Shown: positions 48,457-61,708 of the stretch, one piece after another | Numbering within the stretch: position 1 is the stretch's first letter | Layout: every line of letters begins with the position of its first letter | Origin: Bolinopsis microptera | Lineage: Eukaryota; Ctenophora; Tentaculata; Lobata; Bolinopsidae | Assembly (NCBI RefSeq): GCF_026151205.1 | Contig: NC_087081.1 | Span: 13,682,340-13,746,339 of the forward strand | DNA: 64,000 nt | Direction: 5' to 3' | The notes under the pieces: model-generated | What the model was told of the DNA's origin: nothing | The model's input: the letters and a program-made list of their open reading frames with translations, nothing else | The model's database searches: none | Program-made: the position numbers and the translations under genes

Positions 48457-51400
48457 TCAAGGGTGTGTGATTGGAAGTGGGGGTAACGCGTGAGAAGCTT
48501 GAGTAAGTGACGTCACGTTGCCGCCTGCTGACGTCACAGCTGACACGTGACTAGGAATCGCGTGAGTTGGCAGGGGGATGAGGTGGGAGGAGGGCCGGGA
48601 GATCACTTCCAGCGGAGTGAAGTACGAGGCAAGGGAGCTGGAGACTTGTGAGAGTTGCGTGTAGTGGGCAATGCCTGCAGCTGAAATTTTAGGGTTAAAA
48701 TTTGATTAAATACAAAATAGAATTACATCAAATAAATTCGATTTAACATTGCTTATAAGTTATACTTATGTTGCTATAACCATTCTTTTGTAGGATGCCT
48801 CTAATTCTATACGTGGCTTGACACAGTCCCCACATACATATAACTATATACTTATATACCCTATTAATGCTTTTCATACAAACAAGTTAAAAAGAATCTT
48901 TTATGTCATGTATCCTGGGTTTGGACAGGATATGCCCGCTTAAAATACTTATATCAAGTCTAAAAAATCTAGCTAATTAGCTAAGAATTAATCATTAATT
49001 AAACTACCTTCGAGTCCTCGAGTCCATTGTTCGGCTGATGTGTGAGTCTCTATGGAAGGTTGAGCGAGTCCAGCTAGAGAATAGTGCCAGGGTGTTGGTT
49101 GTCCTGAACTTAGAAAGCTTGTGGACAGGCCGTCAGGTGAAACCTAGGGGAGAAATACATTATTAAACCAGATCTGGTTGTACTCAAGTACACCGTTTTG
49201 GAAGAATATTCTCAGATATTAAAAGATGGCTTTTCTACGGAATTTCTTGGTCACAAAAGCTGATAGAAGTCGCACCCGCATAAAACAAGAAATTAAACAA
49301 ACTCGTTCATAAAATTAGTTCAAACTTTCCTAAAACTAAACCGTTAACTACCTGAAGTGAGACACTGTGAGAAGGAACCAAGGTAACAGCAGGTGAGAGA
49401 GGTACCGGGGAGACTATAGAGACAGGGGAGACGAGAGGAGAACAGGAGAGGTGGCGGGAGGAGGGGGCAGAGTGAGGGGACTCTGCTGTCATTGCCACAT
49501 TCGGGGACACTTCAAATGGTCTCCAGGTACTACCAGTTATTGAGAGCATAGCTTTCCTGAAATAGTGTGGATTAGTACTGAGGTTTGGGGTGATGTCATC
49601 TGCGGGGAAGCTGTTGTGACACCGATATAGGAAATATAACTGTTCTATTTGGTATCCGAACCGGATTTTTATGTTAGGCGTCAAATATCGACATTCAATT
49701 GCAATGATTAAATCTCACGCTGATAAGCATGACAATATACAACACGTGTGGTTGTTGTGACTGTTTGTTCCACTTCTGGCGACTAGGCACAACATGTTTA
49801 GTGTTTACTTCCACATGTTTCAATAACCCGCCTTTCAGTCTACTAAATCATGCATCACTATCAGCCAATCACAGTTAGAAAGTCAGATCACGTGGTTAAT
49901 GAATAATAATAACCAATAATATTTCGAAATTGAGATCACGTGGTTAATGAATCAGCACTCAGCAGTACGAACCTTCTCGCGTACACTATCAGGACTTGAT
50001 ACAATGTATCAAAAACTTTCTAAACATGGCAATAATTCGTGTTGTGAGTGACTTACGACTGTTAGGTTAGACAAACTACCACAAACTATTTCAAAAATGC
50101 ACCAAAATTTATGAACACAGCGAAATGAACACCACAATTGTAAGAAAATGGTAAAGCGAAAATGATAAACTAACTTGTTTTTAGAGTTGGCTGCCCGATC
50201 TCTCTGTCTTCTGTTCTTGAACCAGTTACTCACCTGTAAATTTTATTTTGAAAACTTGATCAAGAAAACATTTTAAACTCAATTTTTAAACGAATTTCAT
50301 TTCCACTGGATATTTCCGGTGTATGAAAGATATAAAAAAAGATACGAAAATTAAATTTATCTTAATATTAAACACGTTGAAGTGAAAGAGAAAGCCCGTA
50401 ATTTTACTTGTGTTGGAGTAAGTCCAGCAGCCTCAGCCAAGTCTCTCTTGATATTTGGAGCGGGGTAAGGATTCTGAATGTACCACTCTCTAAGTATTGT
50501 TCTAGCTTTCTCTGTAGGGAATGCTGAAGTTAGAGTATCTATTAGATACGATCAGAATTGGAGTCTATATATCAGAAATACCACAGAGATTATATTCTCA
50601 ATAATAGAAAATGCCAACCTTGGGCAGATTGGCCCCCTTTGAATTAACACTAATCTTTAAACTGTTAAAGAATACAAATCGTCGGAAATTTTTTTTTTCC
50701 AAAGCTCAAACAGTCTGACCACCCTGAATATGTCCTCTTACCTTTGAAACAGTGGTTGTTCTGGCTACCGTCCCAGATACTCTTAGGAAGAGGGTACTTC
50801 TTCCTCACTCTGTACTTATCTACCGCTCCTAGAGGTCGTCCTCTCAGTCTCTCTGCTTCCTTGTAGTGGGCGTCGTGCCACATCTGTTGTAGTGGTGCTC
50901 TGGACACTTTGGCGAACTGAGGGGGTGCAGTTAGAAAACATGCCAAATCTGCTGCAAAAACGTTTAAAACAATTAAGAATCAGGCAAACAGACTTACGTT
51001 GTTTTCCTCTAAGATAGAGAAGAGTTCCCTGTACTCCCCCTTCTGGTAACGGACCATGGCTCTAGCTGCCACCAGATACTCGTTATTCTCTGGAAAAGGA
51101 AAAACGTGAGCAATATAACAAAACTTACTTTAAGCAAACTAGTTATAACTTATTGATAAAGTTTAAAAAGGAACAAATTTGTAATTTTAAGTAAACTGTT
51201 GTTTTGATTAAGTATGACTTTGGTTTAACTTTATCCAACTTACCTAGATGACCGGATATCTGTGGGGGGATAGAAGACAGGAAGCGGTCCAGGGCAGAAA
51301 GATCACCTCTGTTCTCTAGCTCTTTCAAGACGTACTCTAAAAGCAGATAATTGATTAGGTTATTGAACAATTGACCTGATCGTGTAATGATTATGAAATC

Positions 51401-54400
51401 AATAAATATATTGCTATTATATCTTATAATGGCTAAAGTATAATGGTTCATTGCGCAGTGTCTACAAACTAAAATTACGTCAAAGAGAAAGTGAAAATGG
51501 AACTAACCGAACTGTTCCTCGGAGAAGGAACACTCAGGGAAGACCTGAGTAAAAGTGTCACAGCCAGGTGGTACCTTGACCAGTTCTCTAGGGACATGCT
51601 CTGTAGTGTGGGGTTTCATGTGGTGGAGCTGTTGGGATTCTCCGGGTTTCAGGGCCACTGCCGCGTCATCTGGAAATACATGAGTGTAAGATAGTGAAAC
51701 ATATTCTGTAAATTCATGGGATAGTGAAACAGACGAGCGCATGAAAAACAAATGACGGGGATTTACACCTTTTACAACAAAATGGAGTTGATTCCTGGAA
51801 ACTGTTAATTTTTCTTAAAACTGTTTCTATTAAGTTCGCAGTTATACGGTGTATGTGACTTTGGGCGTCCTTGCGTAAAACTGACCGACGATATAATCGA
51901 ATTACTGATTGGATAAATGAGTGAAAGAGTCCGGAGACTACAAACAAAGGAGGGTAATTGACGATTATTTCAGTTAATTATGAACAAGAATGTGGACCAG
52001 TAAAAACACTACCATGAGGCAAATAGTTACTCCACCACCCCGATAATGTTTTTGTATATTAGAGCTTTAGCCACAGGTAGGTTGGTCTGCACGGAGCCCC
52101 ACAGTTTCAATTCCTTGTTTAACTAGCCGTACAGCAAGGATATCAACTGTGCTCACCAGGTTAGGCACATAACCAACACTACCCTGCTAAAGGCATAAAC
52201 ACCTTTAGATTCATGACAAACTTGTCCGGATTTCTTCCTTGTTCTTATGGTAGCAAAGTTCCAAATTATGCTGTTATGTTGCGATAAATCTTACTGAGGG
52301 GGGGATTCACTTAGAATGAACGGAGCAAATGAGAGGATGGCTTTTACTAAGATCGAGAAAAAATCAAAATCAACCCACATTTTCAATTTCAGTAATTACA
52401 GTCAGGTGATTTAAAATAGGAACATACCAAATGAATTGGAAAAACAATTTCGTCGGATGAATTTTCTATAAAATCAAGTCTGCGGAATCGCATTGCGCAT
52501 ACAAAATCTGAGAGAACCTCAAAATCAAAATCTTTAAAGTCACATACCACAGATAGCACAGTAATCCAAATAAGTCATAATGAATACTTGGCTTCAACCG
52601 AATATTGAAACAATTTGAATAAAAAAAACAGGCACTATGAAAATCTCGTCAAAGTGGAAGTGGGTATGATATGAACTGCTGTACGGAACATCTTTTAAAG
52701 AATCGTGTCCAAATCATGTTCCCACAGATAATTGAGCGTGTTAATTGACCCCAGACCGCTCAATAACCTGCTTTCTTGATTATCACGTGACGAGACCCAC
52801 TTAACACGTGGTCTGAGAGACTCTGAACGGAACAGGACAACATAATGTCATGTGATCCGGTGATTAACACGTGATTCTGTGATTAACACGTGACACGACG
52901 TAACAGATTACTGCTCAAGAACACTGTCAATTGATGAGCAGACAGACACTAGCTGATCAAGTGGCTGCAGTATATGTGTTCATCATGACAAGAGCTTTGA
53001 TCCTGTCTGCAGTTTCCATACCTCAGTCAATGAGACAAACCTGGATTTAACCTGGGAATTGGACGCAGACAACGGTCCTGGAAAATGTCTGGGAATTGTG
53101 GCTCTGCCGCTCCGTTATCTGATAATTTCCCACATCTAATAATATGGAACGAGGACGTTAGTTTTAGCCAGATCACCAAAGTCTGGATTTGACGCATACC
53201 ATTCTACAGATATGCCAATTGCCAAATAATTACAAGATTATGTGTTCTCCTCCGAATATGGTTATGATTTAAAGCAGGAGACCGGATGAGTGTTTGTTAT
53301 TGAGTATTATAGGGCTCCCTTCCACCAGGGGTGAAGGGAGTTACTCCGAATAAGGTTATGATTCAATATTATAGTGGGCCGGATGAGAGTTTGTTTATTT
53401 AGGGCTCCCTTTCTGTTAAAATCAGGATAAATCAATTAGCATGTTAGTGTAAGTCGTCAACTCACCCTACTAGGAATTATTATGTTTGCTGTAACTTAAG
53501 ATTTTAGGAATGGTGAGTTTTTGTCAGAAACTTGTTCAGATGATGAAAAAAGCTAACATATTTCCTTGAATGAGGTTGAGATTGGGACTATAAGTACCTT
53601 GAAGTTGTGCTGGTCGAGGTGGTTTCCAGATAGAGCTGTTACACAGTGCAAGGGTAGAAAACGGTTCATGTTTCACTTCATAGCTCATGCAGGGTTCATG
53701 TTTCACTTCGAAATTCACAGTTTCTTCGTGTTCAACTTCAAATTTCATCGCAGTTTTACAGCTCACTGGATCAATGTTTAGGGTTAAGGGTCAGATACTG
53801 GATAGCTCTTCTCTGATTAGCTCTTGCACTTCCAGTTCTCAATAACTCTGCTTGATTGCCGGCAAGTTTTCACAAATCTTGAAAACACAAAACGTACTCA
53901 AAGAAAAATATAAGGCTTATAAGTTAAAACCTCTGTACTCAGCTCCACAAACAGGAAACAAACTAATAAAAACGGCGAGGATGGAGGAATGTTGAAAGTA
54001 TTTGCTCAAGAACGGATAACTTTCTGTGCAGTGAAACTCAATAGCCCACAAGCATACACCAATCGTCCACCTCACTCCACGTGACAATACCCCTCCTTCT
54101 GATTGGCTATCACATCTGAAATTTCACTTCTGATTGGATCTCACAACTGATATCTCACTTCTGAGATGCTGTCAAAGTGATAGCCGGCTCAGCGCGTGAA
54201 GCTGATTGGAAGTACGAAGGTGATACGATGAGACTGGGTGTCTCCGGCCGCTAGGGCGGATATCTGGACCATGGACCATGGTGGCCAGGCATTCTCTCAT
54301 TATACTTGTAAAAATAGCAACACATGTGAAGTGTTGTGGAACTTGGAGAACTGCCATTGTTAGGGAGTCTGTTTTGAAGGGACGACATTCCGTTTCTGCT

Positions 54401-55493
54401 TGATTTTGTGTTATGGTTGTGTTCACATTTTCGATGACAAAAGTATTTGAGCGGTACAAACTACAGCATGTACGTGTTGACGCGACCGGAGAGGTGAAAA
54501 AGTAAATAACGCTTAAATTGAACAGCTAAGTAAACAATTGTGACAGCCGAAATCCAAATTGAGAGACCCGAAATAATGTGTAGATTGTTATGACAACGAA
54601 CAATTATAATGACAACCGTTACGGACAGTAATTTTACACCTGCTTTAAGGCCTACAACAAGCCTGCTTTATCTTTTTACGGTCGTCATCAGAAATTAATA
54701 GGATTATAGGTATAAGATTTAATTGGGTTTAACTGTCCGGGAAATAATTATAAAACCCTGTGAAAATTAAAGTCGTTTACAACAATCAACTACACAAATT
54801 GTAATCTATAACAGCACCACAACCAGCACAATTAAGAGTCCCACTATAATAATAAAGTCCACGTATTGGAGATTGTTAGTACTTGTCTAATACAGGTCTA
54901 AGCACCGTACGTAGTTACCTAGTGATTACATAGCAGGATCCCTCACTGCTAACCACTTCAATCTCCGACAACCCTACCTGATCACTTCCAACCTCAATCA
55001 TCAAGCAAACAATCACTAATAAAACTTGAAAACAACACAAAATCATCGGCTGGCCCACCACACGATACGTGACGACGCAATGAAAAACTATAATGACGAT
55101 CTAACATATCAAATAAGCGTGCAGAATCCCCTAAGTTATCCTAATATCAATATCAAAGCAGTATTTCATCTCTATTTGCTGGTGTAATCTGACAGTGATA
55201 CTATGTTGATACTGTTCCCCTTTATCAGCTATATTCATGAACAGGCTTCCCTCCCCCCAGACGGTAATGCCTCTAATCTGAGTTGCAACTGATATACCCC
55301 GTATCACTGCAAACAACTACATAGATCATCACACACTCACGAGAGAGAGAGAGAGGGAGGGGAGCTGGGTAATGTGGTGTGAGTATAACTTTGCGGCGGA
55401 AATAAAGGTGAATGAAAGTTACAAACCGTGTGGTGGAGGGTAACGTTCATCCTTGATCTGGTCGAGGAAACTCATGGCGTGTTGCTGGGACAT
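48457..55493 (-). CDS. Six3/6: SIX-class homeobox transcription factor, SIX3/6-like
   Basis: Ten exons, in transcript order: 55427-55493, 51508-51669, 51244-51336, 50998-51089, 50742-50916, 50408-50511, 50175-50233, 49352-49556, 49008-49143 and 48457-48680. Every junction keeps phase, giving 438 aa. The SIX domain spans about residues 70-187 ([46 protein letters not shown]). The homeodomain is residues 188-247: [24 protein letters not shown], then [15 protein letters not shown] with K50. NNHCFKE, LREWY, LTPTQV and a trailing AANSKNK favour the SIX3/6 class over SIX1/2 or SIX4/5. The SIX domain is divergent. The C-terminal tail is Ser/Pro/Thr-rich. An intron splits helix 3 of the homeodomain between Q and V. 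Intron 1 is 3.8 kb. This nuclear DNA-binding protein belongs to a family that patterns anterior neural and eye tissue in other animals. Confidence 0.92.
53249..53425. repeat. Tandem duplication in Six3/6 intron 1
   Basis: Two diverged copies of a roughly 90-bp unit, each containing TCCGAATA-GGTTATGATT, GGCCGGATGA or GACCGGATGA, and AGGGCTCCCTT. Confidence 0.7.
53640..53760 (-). repeat. Minisatellite encoding (F/Y)EVKHEP units
   Basis: Units of about 30-36 bp (GGTTCATGTTTCACTTC) repeat three times. In one minus-strand frame they give [17 protein letters not shown] and YEVKHEPF within a 76-codon ORF. It lies in Six3/6 intron 1, on the gene's sense strand, without clear splice sites, so I treat it as a repeat. 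Confidence 0.5.
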
Positions 55494-57344
55494 CTCGGTG
55501 ACAAACAGAGAAACTTATACAAATACAGTGCATGTGCGAAGCTATTCGATTTATCGGAACCAAAAAGAACAGGATCGAGGAGTATAAGGCGTGCACGTGA
55601 CAGTAGAGGGAGCCAATGGGAGAGCGAGCCGCGCACACGTGTCACAGTCAATTGCTTTCATTGGCGGCACGTGACTTGTTACAGCAGTGCGATTGGTCGA
55701 GCGAGGTAACGTGACCGTTTATTGGAATCCAGCAGCCACGCTCAATATTGTCAATGTTTACACAAGCTCCCCCAGCGACCCCAACATTTGAAATATAATC
55801 AAATTGAGTTGTCTAACTATCACATTCCAAATTTTATTACCTCAACGGAAGACGGATTTTTGCTGTCACGTTACCTTGGAAGATTGTTTTGGTTGGACGG
55901 CTGCAGTTTTCTTGCTTGTCCATTGGTCAATGACCTCTGCACCCAAAGCAAAGAGTATGTTTCAAGAAGATGATGTACATGCCACGCATATTCGTCATCT
56001 TTATGTTTTACGATTCTTCGTTCCGAGTAGAGTAATCGTATTGATTGAGAGTTTGAGGCACGTTGCTGTTCCTGCTGACTGCTTGATCTCATTATAAAAG
56101 CTTCCCTCTCTCCAAATCAGGGATATAGAATCTCCTGTCGGCAATAACTAGCAAATTTGGAACATAATAAGATATTTATAGAGTGAAGCATTCCGATTTA
56201 GTTATAAAATTAGGTGTATCTGACCGAAGCTCCCAAGTCTACAAAATTCTTAAGATTTTCCTATAATCACTATATAATCAAGTATCTCCAAAATTGTCAA
56301 TGATTTTTTAGTTTTTGTGTATTTATAATTATTCTCGTTGAATGTTTGTATTGTGATCACGGCATTTGACAGCTATACTGCTTATACACATAATTCAACC
56401 GAAATCAATTGAGTAGATGATCGTTGTTTAGATAGTGAGCCGTGACTTCAGGTAATTGGGTTATAATTTTTATATCGTAACAAATACCTTGGATCAAGTA
56501 CACGGGCCGGTAACTGGTACTTAGTAGCACGAACACATGAGAAGTTCAGAATGTCAGGGTTTTTGGTACGGAGATGAGGTCACCTGTTAATCATGTTAAT
56601 CTACTCAGTGGTGCTGTGAACACCCTCTATTACTATTGTCAAGCAGTGAGAGGGGATGAAAATAGCTGATTATCTCTCAATGAACCCGACCTGGTCGTTG
56701 TTAGCACCGTGCCAAAGAGGGATGTGATTAAACCGTCAAGCAAATCCAACTTGGTGGTAGGAAAACTATTTTGTGACACTAATTAATCGAAAAGAGGCCG
56801 CGCTCACAGGCCGTAGTCATTTTGCTATGCTGCTTCATGACACACTATGAAAACACTAAAATAAATCAGCTGTGACTAATTGTTAGTATTCTGTGTTATC
56901 AGACAGTTATTTCACAAAAATATATACACCAAGACTTTTTTGTTTTGAATATCGGATAATCAATACATACTTTGATCATTGTCTATAAATCCGAGGGAAA
57001 ACACCCAACCTAGGTTAAAAAATCAGAAATATCACAACCCAGTCAACAGTGCTTATAGTTTAAATACTAAAATATATTCATATCTTGCAGAAATAACTGC
57101 TGGATGAAAAAGTTAAGTCTTAATGACTTATGAAATCAATTGTTATTGCATGTATGCAATTTAAAATGGTCAAGATTGAACAAATTCCGCCGAGTTAGAA
57201 CGCAGTAATCTTATAACAGGTTATATTAACTAGCAGGAACCCTCGAATTTTACTTACTCTAGGTATGTTATTCATTCATGTATAGTCGAGTCGATGGTGT
57301 TAGTGCCATCTCCGACAACTTTACGTTTAATTCCGTTTAATTCC
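55494..57344. other. Upstream region of Six3/6
   Basis: Three CACGTG motifs lie within 200 bp of the ATG (about 55,594, 55,635 and 55,666). Beyond that it is AT-rich non-coding DNA. An ATTCCGTTTA triplet repeat (about 57,329-57,355) adjoins the next repeat. Confidence 0.55.
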
Positions 57345-57655
57345 GTTTAATTCCCGTATAACCCTAAAATGGTGTCAAGACTCAAGAGACTAAAATACTT
57401 ATTACCTATTTAATTCGCGTTTTTGACACCACTTGGGGTACCAAATTTTGGGCTCTAAAACTCCTATTTCTTGGCCAATCTTTTATTTTTTCATGCTGAT
57501 TTGAAGGCCATTAAAGCATTTGACCCAGTCAAAAAATTTTCAGTTGTATATCTTTTACGGTTTTTGCGGAAATTCGCGTTAAAGTTGATGCCGTGGTGTC
57601 AGTAAAATGGCACGGATAAATATATATCGTCTCGCTTTATATATAGTATACTATA
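57345..57655 (-). mobile_element. ORF-less derivative of the 29.8-31.5 kb retroelement region
   Basis: The reverse complement matches both flanks of the restriction-like-endonuclease ORF: AAAGCGAGACGATATATAT, CATTTTACTGACACCACGGC and TTTTTTGACTGGGTCA on one side, and CTTTAATGGCCTTCAAATCA and GTCTCTTGAGTCTTGACACC on the other. They are directly fused here as GACTGGGTCAAATGCTTTAA, with none of the roughly 1.35-kb coding insert. Confidence 0.85.
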
Positions 57656-57689
57656 TATAGTATACTATACTTACTGAAAAGTACTAGAG

Positions 57690-59215
57690 TAACCCACCTC
57701 CTCTGGGCCGATGACCTGATTCTGCTGGCTCTCGATCAAGAGAGTCTTCAAAGAATGTTAGAAGTTTTACATACCTACTGTCAAGAGTGGGGGTTATCGG
57801 TTAACATATCAAAAACAGCAATTATGGTGTTTAACCGGGCAGGACGGGTGCTCAAGGACAGTACTAATTTTGTCTACGGGGAAATGACCTTGCCATCAGT
57901 GCGTGAGTACACATATCTTGGAATTACGTTCACACTCACGGGATCTTTAAAACTTGCCCAGATAAAGCTTAGACAAAAAGGGCTCCGGAGCTACTTCTCT
58001 CTCAAGAGTATGCTTGACCTTCGATACCTCCGGAAGACAACTGTGTTTAAGCTTTTCGACACTCTGATTGTTCCTGTTCTATCCTACGGGTGTCAGATCT
58101 GGCTTCCCATGACAAATTTCATGTCTATCTTTGCTTCGGGGAGTTATCCGGCTACTCAGGATACAGCAAAAGACCCCCTGGAGAAAGTTCACCTATCATT
58201 TATGAAATGGACTATGAATGTCAACAAATCGACTTCAAACACCGCTGTGTGGGGTGACACTGGAAGATACCCGCTTGCCATCGAGCTTACGTCCCAAGTC
58301 TATAGCTACCTCGGGAGGTTGGAGGGACTTGACAAAGAGGGATGCTCTTCTTTAGTAAGGCACGCTTACGCCGAGCAGAGGGATCTGAATCTGTTATGGT
58401 TCTCCCGGCTGGAATCCACCAAGAACACAGTGAAACAACTGACAGGAGGAAGTGATATCTCAAACCCGCTCGAAATCAGCGAAGCTATGAAAACCCTTTT
58501 CGTTCAACAATGGAACAAAGAGCGAAAACTCAACAGAAAACTAGGATTCTACAACCTCATCAAGGCAAGCTTCGGTTGCGAAACATACCTGTCGATCAGC
58601 CTACGGCCACAGCAGACTAGGAGACTTGCGCAACTTAGAACAAGCTCGCATCAATACAACATCGAAACTGGAAGACATGGCATGCATCGACATAAACTTT
58701 CGAATAGGGCATGCAAACACTGTTCCACTACAGATGCGGAGTCACTCGATCTTCTTCTAGAGCTTCCTTTCCCTGATCCAATCATCGAAGATGAACTTCA
58801 TGTATTGCGTACTTGCCCTCTCTATGAAGATCTCCGCCACTGTTTGTCCCAACAAAGTAAAACATTACTCTTCTCTGACATTGGACAGATCTTCGCACAC
58901 CCTTCAACCATCGGAGACCTAGGAAGGTTCCTTACCAAAGCTCATGAACGAAGATTCCCTAAAGCGTCCTCCAAACAAATTCCTAACATTAACAATATTG
59001 CCAAATTATAATCTATGACTCGGAACACTTTCAGAAAAGTTCAGTTAAATTATTAAGTATTTTGAATCTCACTCTTAAGATTTACAGGGTTCATTGTATA
59101 TATTATATATTTTATGACTTTTGGGTAAATTTAATTTTTTATATCTGGTCAGACATTACCATTGTAATTTGACTTTTGAATCGTTTAATCCGTTTAATTT
59201 AATCCGTTTAATCCG
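57690..59215 (+). mobile_element. CR1/jockey-like LINE, 5'-truncated
   Basis: An open frame from about 57,690 to the stop at 59,011 begins inside the RT at the catalytic motif LLWADDLIL (variant of YADD; Asp codons at 57,710 and 57,713). It continues GLSVNISKTAIMVFNRAG, YTYLGITFTLTGSL and VPVLSYGCQIW, the palm/thumb blocks. The C-terminus has RACKHCSTTDAES and HVLRTCPLYEDLRHCL, a Cys/His-type motif. The tail ends in ATCCGTTTAAT repeats (about 59,180-59,215). The fingers, motif A and any endonuclease are lost. The frame is intact, so this is a young truncated copy related to the fragment at 35.4-36 kb. Confidence 0.88.
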
Positions 59216-59282
59216 TTTTAGTAAGATAGAATTTATATGATTATGATTAGGGCTCGTTCACATATTTATATTACGTCGGCAA

Positions 59283-60962
59283 TAGGAACTGACCGGAAAT
59301 CCGGCTGAATCCGGTTCCGGCTGGATATCCGGAGCTTCAAAATCCGGTTCCGGTTCCGGCTCCGGCTGGAAAAAAATTTGCCGGATTTTTGCCGGATTTC
59401 AGTTTTTTTTACCGAAAAAAAAAAATCAAAAAAATATTTTCGGCTAATAATGAACAGGGTAGCCTGAATCGTGGAAAAAAAGTGGTTTTAAGAAAAACTT
59501 TAAAAAAATTTTGACTTAGAAGTTTTTCGGTCCGAGTCGTTCTCGAGACGTACCTCCTGTCTCGAGAGCTCCCGCTTCCGAGCTCGTGTTGCAAAATGGA
59601 GGCCTGCCTTCCAAGATCACATTACCGGGGGAAACCTCGAGTCCAGAATTGTGTATCGATGGGTATGTGCGGACTTCGAAAAACCAAAAAAATATTTTCG
59701 GCTAATAATGAACAGGGTAGCCTGAATCGTGGAAAAAAGTGGTTTTCAGAAAAACTTTGAAAAATTTTGACTTAGAAGTTTTTCGGTCCGAGTCGTTCTC
59801 GAGACGTACCTCCTGTATCGAGAGCTCCCGCTTCCGAGCTCGTGTTGCAAAGGGGAGGCCTGCCTTCCGTGATCACATTACCAGGGGAAACCTCGAGTCC
59901 AAAATTGTGTATCGAGGGGTAGGTGGGGACTTCGAAAAACCGAAAAAATATTTACGGCTAATAATGAACAGGGTAGCCTGAATCGTGGTAAAAAGTGGTT
60001 TTCAGAAAAACTTCGAAAAATTTTAACTTAAAAGTTTTCGGTCCGAGTCGTTCTCGAGACGTACCTCCTGTATCGAGAGCTCCCGCTTCCGAGCTCGTGT
60101 TGCAAAGGGGAGGCCTGGCTTCCGAGATCGCATTACCGGGGGAAACCTTGAGTCCAGAATACAGAATAGTGTATCGAGGGGTAGGTGCGGACTTAGAAAA
60201 AACCGGAAAATATTTTGGGCCACCTCCCTGGGCTAGCCCCCGGCTATAATCGCAAAATTGGCAGTATTTAATCTTCTGATTATGAAATACGAAATATGAA
60301 GGTCACGTGTTCAGGGTTTAATTAGCTCATTACTGCAATCATGTGACTCAGCTCTAGACGCCAGACGGTGATTAGTACTATACTAGACAGTGCCTGCTTA
60401 CGAACAACCTTATTAAGCACCTCTGGTTGTAAGTCACGTGACCCAATGATACTCAGACTTGCATAAAAAAAAAGGTAATTCGCACAAACGCGCTCAATCA
60501 GGGCCGGGGTCTGGCGGCATATGCCAATTAGATATCATTTCTGATTATTACTCGTCTAGTGTCGTGACTCGTGTCTACTCGTGTTACATTCTGTCTGCTA
60601 CGTACTGCTTGTTTAAGCAATGTCTAGTAGTAGATAGGAAGATTTGTAAAAAAACTATATCTGTTCGGACGTTGAAGCCGCCCTAAGTCGAGTCGAATAG
60701 TAGTAAATCTAAAACATCGTCCGTCTGGTTGTTCTACTCAGAAGAAAATGGGATCCCTTATGCAAGCTGCAAGAAGTGCTCGATGAAGATTAGGCGTGGA
60801 AAGGAAGGAAATTTTCCGGCAACATCCGGCAAAATCCGGCTGCCTTTTATTTCACTCTGAAACCACCGGTTCCGGTCCGGCAAAATCCGGCTTGCCGGAT
60901 TTGAGATCCAAATCCGGCTGAATCCGGTCCGGCAGCCAAAACCCCAATCCGGTCGGTTCCTA
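59283..60962. mobile_element. hAT-like non-autonomous element with internal tandem repeats
   Basis: The left end TAGGAACTGACCGG and the right end CCGGTCGGTTCCTA are inverted. The 8-bp duplication GTCGGCAA at 59275-59282 and 60963-60970 is perfect, as expected for hAT. Subterminal regions are packed with AATCCGG and CCGGTTCC in both orientations. The centre holds three tandem units (see separate entry). No transposase. Confidence 0.9.
59442..60230. repeat. Three tandem ~257-bp units inside the hAT-like element
   Basis: AATGAACAGGGTAGCCTGAA recurs with periods of 258 and 256 bp (anchors 59,451, 59,709 and 59,965). Each unit has CGAGTCGTTCTCGAGACGTA and AGCTCCCGCTTCCGAGCTCG, GC-richer than the surroundings. 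Confidence 0.93.
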
Positions 60963-60970
60963 GTCGGCAA

Positions 60971-61708
60971 CAATTGTCGCGTATATTTTAGATTCCCTCC
61001 ATCCGACGCGATTGTAAGTTCTAGGTAGTAGTTAGAATCGGCAACCCACCCCCAATAAATGTGGTACCGAACGGAACAAATTCCTTCTCCTTTGATATAT
61101 TATATGAACGATCCCTTGGATCAATAATTTGTTAGTAAATCTAATCAACCTTTTTACTTTTAGTCAGTCTGAGATTCGATCGGATAGGAATCAGGATCAT
61201 ACAACTAAAAATTAGGTCGTTCACATATTACTAATTACGTAATCAATGTTTTAGCAATTTTTACCCCCTCCCTCCCCGTGATCAACCGTAATCATTCGGG
61301 AACTCCCCCCCCCCCCTCGGCTGATTACCTACGTAATATGTGAACAACCCCAGGCCCAATATATCGTCCAGTTATTACTGAATATACCACAGCAGTCTTT
61401 TTATAAATATAACTAAACGTAAATCTGGAAAATCAACATGCACACTATAAGTTAATAGAAAACGTTCCTTCTCTATTTCCGTTTTTGGTATAATCGAGTT
61501 AAAGTAAAGACATTATTAATTTTACAACCACTAGGTCAACAGGCTTTTTATACCTAATTCCAAGAACAATTCTAGAAGAAACTAATAACCCTAAAAATCT
61601 AAAGCTTAATTATTGTGATAAGATAGAAACTAGATCGTAGCGTTATACGTTTGAGTAATAATGAGGCGAATATAACGAGGACCTAGTAACTGGTGATGTA
61701 AAGGCGAG
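60971..61708. other. Spacer downstream of the ODC-like gene
   Basis: Contains the MITE at 61215-61349; otherwise no gene or repeat seen. Confidence 0.5.
61215..61349. mobile_element. 135-bp MITE
   Basis: Inverted ends GGTCGTTCACATATTA and CGTAATATGTGAACAACC, with a C-rich centre. The same right end (ACGTAATATGTGAACGAC) occurs at about 13,730-13,747 and 14,340-14,356. Confidence 0.8.

Noticed and set aside
54172-54459. 95-codon minus-strand ORF in Six3/6 intron 1
   Set aside because: No domain, no splice context in phase with the gene.
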